The notes below the pieces were generated by a model. The model was given only the letters and a program-made list of their open reading frames with translations, made no database searches and had not been told where the DNA came from. The position numbers were made by a program, and so were the translations under genes. Below are positions 6,077-11,254 of a stretch of DNA of 11,254 nucleotides, piece by piece. Numbering within the stretch: the first letter of the stretch is position 1; each line of letters begins with the position of its first letter. Source of the DNA: Clostridia bacterium (GTDB lineage Bacteria > Bacillota_E > RBS10-35 > JAJYVN01); the NCBI GenBank assembly GCA_027335545.1, contig DAHWHV010000018.1:1-11254 (forward strand). Direction: 5' to 3'.

Positions 6077-7096
6077 TTGGAGGACGGCGGTTTGCGCGTG
6101 GTGCTGGTCGATGCGGCGGGGCCGCTCGGGGAGGCGCTGGCCCAGGCCCTGCTGCGGCTGGGGTCGCGCCTGACCTGCTGCGGCGGCGCGCTGCCGGACC
6201 TGGAGTCGCCGGCCGTGCGCCGCGTCCCCGCGGATCGCCGCCGGCCCGACGGCTTTGCCGCCCTGGGGCCGGGCGAGTTCGACGCGGCGGTGGACTTCGG
6301 GGCCAGGGGCCTGGAGGGTGCGCCGCCGCTGGCCCGGGCGCTGCGGGATCGGGTCGGGCTCGTCGTGCAGTTGGGCTCCTGGCGCGTCTACGCCGGGGCG
6401 GCGGGCCCGGGTGAGGGGGCGGAGGGGCTGCCCGTCCCCTGCCCGGAGACGGCGCCCAAACGCGACGGGGTGGCCCTGGACGCCGAGGACGGTCTGTGGA
6501 ACGCGCGCGCCGGCGGGGGCTACCCGGCCACCGTCCTGCGTCTGCCGCCCCTCTACGGGCCGGGACTGGGGCTGGCGCGGGAGTGGTACGTCCTGGGCCG
6601 CCTGCGCGCGGGGCGCCGCTGGATCGCCCTGCCTGACGGCGGGGGCCAGCTCCTGCACCGGCTGTACGTGGACAACGCCGTCCACGCGATCCTGCGGGCC
6701 CTCGACCACCCCCGGGAGGCGGACGGGCACGCCTTCAACGTGGGGGATAGCCGCGTGCCCACGCTGGCGGAGGTCTGCCGCCTCTGTGCCGCCGAGGTGC
6801 AATTGCCGTTGCAGGGGGTGCCCCTGCCGGCCCCGCTGCTGCCGGGGGAGCACCCCTGGGTGCTGCCCGGCCCCGTGGTCCTGGACCTGCACCGGCTGCG
6901 CGCCCGTCTGGGCTATGTGGAGCCGGTCCCCCCGGAACAGGGCCTGGCACGCACCGTGCGCTGGCTCTGGGACCTGGCCCCGGACGACGTGCTCCCGGTG
7001 CTGGCGCCCTACTGGGAGCGGTTCGCCGCCGGTCACGACTATGCCGCCGAGGACGCGGCCCTGGCCCGTTGGGAGGGGCTGCGCGGGCGGCGGTGA
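6077..7096 (+). CDS. NAD-dependent epimerase/dehydratase-like protein (extended SDR), divergent
   Basis: The protein has 339 residues. An N-terminal Rossmann-like segment 'VVLVDAAGPLGEALAQALL' (8-25) is followed by 'VVQLGSWRVY' (96-105), 'TVLRLPPLYGPG' (152-163), 'HRLYVDNAVHAILRAL' (194-209) and 'HAFNVGD'. These sit in the order of sugar-nucleotide epimerase and dehydratase relatives. Two features are off. The first Gly of the GxxGxxG motif is Asp12, with Gly15 and Gly18 kept. The YxxxK dyad, expected near 131-141 before 'LW', is not there ('GVALDAEDGLW'). It may be a catalytically altered or non-catalytic SDR, and the substrate cannot be told. TTG 6077 is well supported by GGAGGGGGG 7 bases upstream. 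It replaces def/fmt behind priA. Confidence 0.82.
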   Translation: MEDGGLRVVLVDAAGPLGEALAQALLRLGSRLTCCGGALPDLESPAVRRVPADRRRPDGFAALGPGEFDAAVDFGARGLEGAPPLARALRDRVGLVVQLGSWRVYAGAAGPGEGAEGLPVPCPETAPKRDGVALDAEDGLWNARAGGGYPATVLRLPPLYGPGLGLAREWYVLGRLRAGRRWIALPDGGGQLLHRLYVDNAVHAILRALDHPREADGHAFNVGDSRVPTLAEVCRLCAAEVQLPLQGVPLPAPLLPGEHPWVLPGPVVLDLHRLRARLGYVEPVPPEQGLARTVRWLWDLAPDDVLPVLAPYWERFAAGHDYAAEDAALARWEGLRGRR

Positions 7097-7136
7097 GGGG
7101 GGTGGCGGGGGGCGGTCGCCCCCCGCCACCCCCCTC
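7095..7136. terminator. Perfect 20-bp inverted repeat between convergent genes
   Basis: Arms 7095-7114 and 7117-7136 are perfect complements with only GT between them, so 18-19 pairs can form around a small loop. The last two bases of the epimerase stop codon lie in the stem. Neither strand has a T-run next to it. As the neighbouring genes converge, it may serve as a two-way end signal, though the - gene stops 158 bases away. Confidence 0.65.
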
Positions 7137-7294
7137 GGTCCTCCCCTGGAGCGGAGGCGAGGCGGCGCTGCCGGCCCGGCCCAGGGGACCGGAAGGCGGC
7201 AGGGGGCGGCGTGCCCCGTCGCGGCCCTCCGCGGCTTCCGGTGCCCCGGTCCGCGCGTCGCGTCAGCCCTCCGCAGTGGCTGCAGGCCATCGCC
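7137..7294. other. Convergent intergenic region
   Basis: These 158 bases lie between the 20-bp inverted repeat and the stop of the - strand gene. An imperfect inverted repeat pairs 7137-7149 with CCAGGGGACC at 7181-7190, with a 2-3 base bulge. I see no gene. Confidence 0.35.
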
Positions 7295-8611
7295 TCAGGC
7301 CTTCCAAATCGTGGCCTGCGGCGCCTCCTTGGTCAGCGTGACGCGGCCCTCGGCGGGGACGCCGGACGCCATGGGCCCGACCTCGCAGTTGGGCCCGACC
7401 AGGAAGAAGGCGGCCTGGGGACCGGCGACTTCGACCTGGAAGGGGTCGCGGCGCTGGGGCACGGCCCGGACGACGACTTCCTCCACGGCCTCCACGGGGG
7501 TGCCCGGCGGGAGCTTGACCGCGGTGGCGAAGGGCTCGCTGCCGGGCTTGAGCCAGCGGTTGTCGCCGAAGGTGCTGGAGAAGGGCTTGGGGTGGCCGCG
7601 CAGGGACACCAGAACCTCCACGGGAGGCGGCGCCTTGGCCTCGACCTTGCGCCCGAAGTGTAGGAAGAGGTAGTCGTGCGGGTCGGAGAGGGCCTTGCTC
7701 GCCGCGTTGCCCGGCCGTTCGATCTTCGCTTCCCGCAGCAACTCGGCCGCGGCGATCCGGTAGCTGTCCGGGAAGACGTTCTGCATCCAGGCCACGGGCC
7801 GGTCGTCTGGCAGCGCCTCCAGGGCGGGCAGGCCCATGCAGTACGGGGTGAGCTTCTTGTCGTGGAACATGCCCTCATAGCCGGCGGCCTGCAGCACGGG
7901 GTGACCGCGCATCTCGAAGGCGCCGACAAAGCCGTGGGGGGCGTGGTTGCGGCCCTGGAAGGCCAGGTTCTTGGCGACGTGGCCCGCCGAGTCCAGGCTT
8001 CCGCGGAAGCTCCACTCGGGCACGGCCAGGCAGCCCGTCTGCGCGAGGCGTTGCGCGGGGTCCTGACCCTTGTCGGCGTGGCTGTACAGGTAGAAGAACT
8101 CGATCTCGCGGCCGGTGGGGCCACCCTGGGGATAGCGGTAGAAGGCGTGCATGGGCACGTCGGAGCGGCGCATCTCGTAGGAGTCCTTCTCGGCGCGTCC
8201 GTACAGCAGGGGGCTGTTGGAGGCCGGCACGTACAGCGGGTCGTCGCGTTCGATGATGTCCACGGACAGACCGAGGCAGCGGACCCACTGGGCGCCCTGG
8301 GCGGAACCCTCTGGCGAGAACGTGAACATGATCTCGTGGGCGCCGATGCCGACGTCCCCGAGGAACCGGCGGTACACCGTTTCGTGTTCCCCGCCGAAGA
8401 CGATCAGGTGCTGGCTGTAGGTGCCTTCGAACTCGATCCGCAGCGTGCCGGCCTCCTGCCCGTCCTTGGCCCAGTTCGTCCCGGCGGCCAGGGCGCGCAT
8501 CGTGAGGATCGCTTCGCCGGCGTCGGGGACCGCGAAGCGCTGCCGGAAGATGCCCCCCCCCGAACGCCCGACGGCCGCGGGCCGCTCGAGAAGGTCCTTG
8601 CCTTTGCCCAA
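7295..8611 (-). CDS. Protein of unknown function, 438 residues
   Basis: I cannot assign this gene to a named family. It has no signal peptide and no membrane segment, so it is probably cytoplasmic. Residues about 30-125 look beta-rich ('LRIEFEGTYSQHLIVFGG'). A middle part is rich in aromatics and His: 'SPLLYGR', 'SDVPMHAFYRYP', 'IEFFYLYSHADKG', 'CLAVPEWSF', 'NHAPHGF', 'HPVLQAAG'. Then come 'DSYRIAAAELLREAKI' and 'DPHDYLFLHF', and a second beta-rich C-terminal part ('PVEVLVSLRG'). From memory, the middle part faintly recalls an unnamed bacterial and fungal family with 'LYGR...TDTPLL...SNEDGGT...HPLL'; I am not sure. GC is about 67-70 % in sampled lines against 75-80 % nearby, which suggests transfer. 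TTG 8611 has GGGGGTGG 7 bases upstream. ATG 8640 has a better site but is out of frame, across a G9 run. Confidence 0.8.
   Translation of the reverse strand: MGKGKDLLERPAAVGRSGGGIFRQRFAVPDAGEAILTMRALAAGTNWAKDGQEAGTLRIEFEGTYSQHLIVFGGEHETVYRRFLGDVGIGAHEIMFTFSPEGSAQGAQWVRCLGLSVDIIERDDPLYVPASNSPLLYGRAEKDSYEMRRSDVPMHAFYRYPQGGPTGREIEFFYLYSHADKGQDPAQRLAQTGCLAVPEWSFRGSLDSAGHVAKNLAFQGRNHAPHGFVGAFEMRGHPVLQAAGYEGMFHDKKLTPYCMGLPALEALPDDRPVAWMQNVFPDSYRIAAAELLREAKIERPGNAASKALSDPHDYLFLHFGRKVEAKAPPPVEVLVSLRGHPKPFSSTFGDNRWLKPGSEPFATAVKLPPGTPVEAVEEVVVRAVPQRRDPFQVEVAGPQAAFFLVGPNCEVGPMASGVPAEGRVTLTKEAPQATIWKA
8553..8561 (-). repeat. Run of nine G near the 5' end of the unknown gene
   Basis: On the - strand a run of nine G encodes part of 'RSGGGIF' at about residue 17-21. 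A different frame opens at ATG 8640, preceded by TGAGG 8 bases upstream. It reads up to the run and would join the gene frame if the run had ten (or seven) G. It is either a slippage-prone tract or a possible base-count error. Confidence 0.55.
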
Positions 8612-8670
8612 GAATCTGCCACCCCCGTTTCGAGCGCCATTCGACGCGCCTCAGGGGCGCGCCTGCCGGT

Positions 8671-8708
8671 GGGCGCTGCTGGGGTGGGCGCCCGCCCCAA
8701 CAGCGCCC
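8671..8708. promoter_or_regulatory. Large inverted repeat in the divergent region
   Basis: GGGCGCTG (8671-8678) plus TGGGG (8680-8684) pair with CCCCA (8695-8699) plus CAGCGCCC (8701-8708), 13 of 14 positions, with one C/A mismatch. The 10-base centre itself contains GGGCGCCC. It lies 60-97 bases upstream of the - gene start. It could be a leader structure or an operator. Confidence 0.4.
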
Positions 8709-8930
8709 GCTTCCCGATCCCCTGACCAGCGTGTACACTCATCAGCTATCCCCTGTGGGCGTGCGCGCGTCGGCCCCCCTGGGCGTTGGGCCGCACCCTC
8801 CCGGCCCGATCCGGCGCTGCGGTCGAGGTTCCGGGCGGCGGGTCCCCGCCGGCGCTGGGCGGACCGCCTCTGCCCCAGGCGGGGGGCCCCCGCCCCCCTC
8901 CATCCCCTGCCCCGCGCCCCCTCCGCCCCG

Positions 8931-8964
8931 CTCTGGCCCGCTCTGGCCCGCTCTCCCGCTCTGG
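8931..8964 (+). repeat. 10-bp tandem repeat before the HAD gene
   Basis: CTCTGGCCCG occurs at 8931-8940 and 8941-8950, followed by the related CTCTCCCG and CTCTGG up to 8964. It is a pyrimidine-rich block directly before the ribosome binding site AAGGAGG. It may keep the site unpaired, but chance duplication is as likely. Confidence 0.55.
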
Positions 8965-8971
8965 AAGGAGG
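8965..8971 (+). promoter_or_regulatory. Consensus ribosome binding site of the HAD gene
   Basis: AAGGAGG is a full Shine-Dalgarno match, 8 bases before GTG 8980. It fixes that start over the upstream in-frame candidates back to 8731. It is the only perfect consensus site noted in the window. Confidence 0.9.
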
Positions 8972-8979
8972 CATCCCGC

Positions 8980-9798
8980 GTGATCCGGCTCCTGGCCCTC
9001 GACCTCGACGGCACCGTCCTCGGGCCCGGCAAGGAGATCGCCCCCGCCGGCCGCGCCGCGTTGCGGGCGGCCGAGCGCCTGGGCGTCCACGTCGCCCTGG
9101 CCACCGGCCGCATGCTGCGCTCGGCGGCGGCGGTCCGCGACCGCCTGGGACTGCACGGGCCGCTCCTCTGCTACAACGGCGGGCTCGTCCGCCTGCCGGA
9201 CGGCGGCGGCTGGACCGACCCCGTGCCGCTGGATGTGGCCCAGGCCGTGGGGGCCCTGTGCCGGCAGCGCGGCTACTTCCTGCAGGCCTACCTCGGCGAC
9301 GACCTGGTCGTCCCCTGCGAGGATGGACGGGCGGAGGCGTACGCGGCCCTGGCCGGCGTCTCCTACACGGTGGATTCGGCTGTCGCCTACGCGCCCCCGC
9401 GGCCGCCGACCAAGCTCCTGGTGATCGAGCCGGCCGAGCGCCAGGCGGAGGTGCGCCAGGCGCTGGCGGGTGTCGCTGCCGGCCGCCTGGAACTGGCCAA
9501 CTCGTACCCCCACTACCTGGAGATCAGCCGGCTCGGCGTCGACAAGGGGGCCGCCCTGGCCCGGCTGGCCGAGGCGCTGGGGGTTGCCCGGTCCGAGGTC
9601 ATGGCCGTCGGCGACGGGGAGAACGACCTGCCCATGCTGCGCTACGCCGGGGTTGCGGCCGCCGTGGCCAATGCGGCGCCGGGGGTCGCCGCCGCGGCGG
9701 ATTTCGGCTGCGGTGCCCCCTTTGGGGACGGCGTCGCCGAGGCGGTGCGGCGCTACATCCCCGGGACCGAGGCCGAAGGGGGCGTCCGCGTTGGCTGA
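8980..9798 (+). CDS. Cof-type HAD-IIB family hydrolase (sugar phosphatase-like)
   Basis: The protein has 272 residues, the usual length of the Cof family. HAD motif I is 'DLDGTV' with nucleophile Asp8 and acid/base Asp10. Motif II is 'LATGR' with Thr42, motif III is Lys189 in 'VDKGAAL', and motif IV is 'GDGENDLPML' (from Gly211, with Asp212 and Asp216). The cap segment between about 85 and 185 is of the C2 type. These cytoplasmic Mg-dependent phosphatases act on sugar phosphates, flavin precursors or nucleotides. The substrate cannot be read from sequence. GTG 8980 is set by a perfect AAGGAGG. The stop overlaps the start of the next gene by 8 bases, so the two are probably translated together. 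Confidence 0.95.
   Translation: MIRLLALDLDGTVLGPGKEIAPAGRAALRAAERLGVHVALATGRMLRSAAAVRDRLGLHGPLLCYNGGLVRLPDGGGWTDPVPLDVAQAVGALCRQRGYFLQAYLGDDLVVPCEDGRAEAYAALAGVSYTVDSAVAYAPPRPPTKLLVIEPAERQAEVRQALAGVAAGRLELANSYPHYLEISRLGVDKGAALARLAEALGVARSEVMAVGDGENDLPMLRYAGVAAAVANAAPGVAAAADFGCGAPFGDGVAEAVRRYIPGTEAEGGVRVG
9775..9782 (+). promoter_or_regulatory. Ribosome binding site of the GH3 gene, inside the HAD gene
   Basis: GAAGGGGG lies within the last codons of the HAD gene, 8 bases before TTG 9791. It supports a TTG start overlapping the HAD stop and translational coupling of the two genes. Confidence 0.6.
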
Positions 9799-11254
9799 CG
9801 CCGCGGGCGATGAACTCCGGGTGCTCGGCGGGCCGCCCGCCGGGTCCGGCCCGACCCGGGCGGAGGAACTCCCCCTAGCCGTGCAGGCCTTGGCGGTGCT
9901 CGCCGCGGGGGAGGAGGCCGGGCAGGAGGGCGAGACCGACGAACTGGTCGCCGGGGGCTTGGGCGCCGTCGTGTTCTTTGCCTCCGTCCTGCGGGAGCCG
10001 CCGGCCGCCGCGCGGCGGGCGGCCGCGCTGCAGGCGGCTGCCCTGCGCAGCCCGGCCGGCGCCCCCCTGCTGCTCGGGGCCGACCAGGAGGGCGGCCGCG
10101 TCGGCCGCCTCCCCCTGTCGCCGGCGAGCCTACCCTCCGCCATGGCCCTGGGGGCGATCGGCGACGCCGCGCTGGCGCAACTGGCCGGCCGGGCGACGGC
10201 GGGCCAACTGCAGGCCGTGGGGGTCAACTGGGACCTGGCGCCGGTCTGCGATGTCTGGGGTGGGGACGGCGGCGTGGACAACCCCGCGCTGGGCAGCCGC
10301 TGCTTCTCCGCCGACCCGCAGGCTGCCGCCGCGCTCGCGGCGGCCTTTGCGGCCGGGTTGCAGGCCGGGGGCGTGCTGGCCTGCGCCAAGCACTTCCCCG
10401 GTCACGGCGACACCGAGGTGGACAGCCACGTCGCGCTCCCACTGCTGGCGGTGGACCCGACGCATCTGCGCACCCGAGCCTGGCCGCCGTTCGCCGCCGC
10501 GGCGCGGGCCGGCGTCGCCTCCCTGATGCTCGGGCACCTGGCGGTGCCGGCGATCGGCCCCCTGCCGGCCAGCCTGGAGCCGGCGTGCTACCGGCTGGCC
10601 CGGGAGGCTCTGGGCTTTGGGGGCCTGCTCGTGACGGACTCCCTGGGCATGGCCGGTTGCCTGCGGGCGGTCGGGGGCGTCGGGGAGGCGGCGGTGGCGG
10701 CCCTGGCGGCCGGGGCGGACATGGTCCTGGTCGGGCACGGGCCACGCCAGCAGCGGGAGGCCCGCGACGCGCTGGTGGCGGCGGTGGAATCCGGGCGCCT
10801 CTCCCCGGCGCGCCTCGCCGACGCCGTGGCGCGCGTCCTGGCCACCAAGGGTCGCTGGCAGCTCGCCCGCCGCCCGGCGCCGGATGAGCAGGCCGCCCCG
10901 CACCTGTTGCGGCGCCCGTCGGATGTGCGGCTCGCCGCGGACATCGCCCGCCGCGCCGTCACGGAACTACGACCGGGGCCGGGGGCCCCGGCCCCGGCCT
11001 TTCTGCGATCGGGCGAGGGGACGCCGGGGGTGCTGCTGGCCGCCGCCAGGGAGCGGTGGCCAGCGGCCGAGGTGCGCGGGGACGGCCTTGGGCCCTGGCT
11101 GTCCCTGGCGGGGGCGGTGCACGTCTTGCTCGGCCCCCCGCTCCCGCCGCCGCCGCCTGGGGGACGCGCCCTGCTGGCGTACGACGCGACGCCGGCCTCG
11201 CTGGCGGCCCTGCTGGAGTGCGCGGCGGCGGGAGCGGTGGCGGAGGGGCGGCTG
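9791..11254 (+). CDS. nagZ: Glycoside hydrolase family 3, beta-N-acetylhexosaminidase (NagZ type), 3' end cut
   Basis: 488 codons are visible and the frame runs off the window. 'GADQEGGRVGRL' (97-108), 'LPSAMALGA', 'GVNWDLAPVCDV', 'KHFPGHGDTEVDSH' (200-213) and 'LLVTDSLGMAG' follow the GH3 NagZ order. Asp211 and His213 form the Asp-His acid/base dyad typical of NagZ, and Asp283 is the likely nucleophile. NagZ releases N-acetylglucosamine from muropeptides or wall fragments. A second, Ala/Pro-rich C-terminal domain begins near residue 350, as in the longer Bacillota enzymes. No signal peptide is seen behind the TTG start, which suggests action inside the cell. Coupled to the HAD phosphatase, it may belong to wall-sugar recycling; that link is inference. 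Confidence 0.93.
   Translation, partial: MADAAGDELRVLGGPPAGSGPTRAEELPLAVQALAVLAAGEEAGQEGETDELVAGGLGAVVFFASVLREPPAAARRAAALQAAALRSPAGAPLLLGADQEGGRVGRLPLSPASLPSAMALGAIGDAALAQLAGRATAGQLQAVGVNWDLAPVCDVWGGDGGVDNPALGSRCFSADPQAAAALAAAFAAGLQAGGVLACAKHFPGHGDTEVDSHVALPLLAVDPTHLRTRAWPPFAAAARAGVASLMLGHLAVPAIGPLPASLEPACYRLAREALGFGGLLVTDSLGMAGCLRAVGGVGEAAVAALAAGADMVLVGHGPRQQREARDALVAAVESGRLSPARLADAVARVLATKGRWQLARRPAPDEQAAPHLLRRPSDVRLAADIARRAVTELRPGPGAPAPAFLRSGEGTPGVLLAAARERWPAAEVRGDGLGPWLSLAGAVHVLLGPPLPPPPPGGRALLAYDATPASLAALLECAAAGAVAEGRL

Larger units (their letters stand above)
8612..8979. other. Divergent intergenic region, 368 bases, with several hairpins
   Basis: The region separates the starts of the - strand unknown gene and the + strand HAD gene, so it should hold promoters for both. 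It contains a 6-bp stem (8645-8661), a large inverted repeat (8671-8708), the palindrome GTGTACAC (8731-8738), a 6-bp stem (8864-8882) and a 10-bp tandem repeat (8931-8950). The part around 8720-8755 is its most AT-rich stretch. No strong -35/-10 pair could be read on either strand. The HAD frame is open back to about 8731, but the translation there is low-complexity Pro/Arg-rich. Confidence 0.45.

Noticed and set aside
4033..6414. Long + frame of 793 codons overlapping priA and the epimerase gene
   Set aside because: It is an out-of-phase frame of priA with a low-complexity translation. It runs through the strong 5821-5856 hairpin and overlaps the real epimerase gene.
7676..8725. + strand frame opposite the unknown gene (349 codons)
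   Set aside because: Its translation looks moderately protein-like, but the - strand frame is longer, has balanced composition with ordered aromatic/His motifs and ends before the convergent inverted repeat. The - reading is preferred.
8711..8739. Possible + strand promoter TTCCCG - TACACT with 17-base spacing
   Set aside because: Only 3 of 6 and 4 of 6 positions match the sigma-A hexamers, too weak to list as a promoter.
8746..10389. Long - strand frame across the HAD and GH3 genes (547 codons)
   Set aside because: The opposite strand carries complete HAD and GH3 motifs. The antisense translation shows no domain.
1..11254. tRNA, rRNA, riboswitch, CRISPR or insertion sequence
   Set aside because: No cloverleaf, spaced direct repeats, transposase motifs or known riboswitch core could be recognised on either strand by eye.

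Overview
The window is very GC-rich bacterial DNA. Hand-counted 60-base lines run from about 75 to 80 % GC in most genes and about 67 to 70 % in one. The first five genes (yicC - remA - rpoZ - coaBC - priA, all on +) follow a gene order known from Bacillota, and RemA is a protein typical of that group. I infer a high-GC Bacillota lineage (Symbiobacterium, Thermaerobacter or Limnochorda-like). The genus cannot be fixed from sequence reading alone.

Positions 1-5821 hold the housekeeping block: the 3' part of a YicC-family endoribonuclease gene, remA (biofilm and matrix regulator in Bacillus), rpoZ (RNA polymerase omega), coaBC (coenzyme A synthesis) and priA (replication restart helicase). Two expected members are missing. 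gmk, which usually lies between remA and rpoZ, is not there, and def/fmt do not follow priA. Several of these proteins carry long Ala/Gly/Pro-rich additions that are not part of the conserved fold. The CoaC half of CoaBC has Ala where the catalytic Cys is expected.

Positions 5822-8611 hold two convergent genes: a divergent NAD-dependent epimerase-like (extended SDR) gene on + and a 438-residue protein of unknown function on -. A perfect 20-bp inverted repeat overlaps the stop codon of the epimerase gene. The unknown gene is visibly lower in GC and has a run of nine G near its 5' end that separates two candidate start sites in different frames; it is the best candidate here for undescribed biology.

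Positions 8612-8979 are a divergent intergenic region with several hairpins. Positions 8980-11254 hold a Cof-type HAD phosphatase translationally coupled to a family 3 glycoside hydrolase (NagZ type), which runs off the window end. These two could act together in recycling wall sugars.

GC-rich hairpins without a T-tract follow rpoZ, coaBC, priA and the epimerase gene. Start codons are often GTG or TTG, and coaBC may start at CTG. No RNA gene, CRISPR array or mobile element was recognised.
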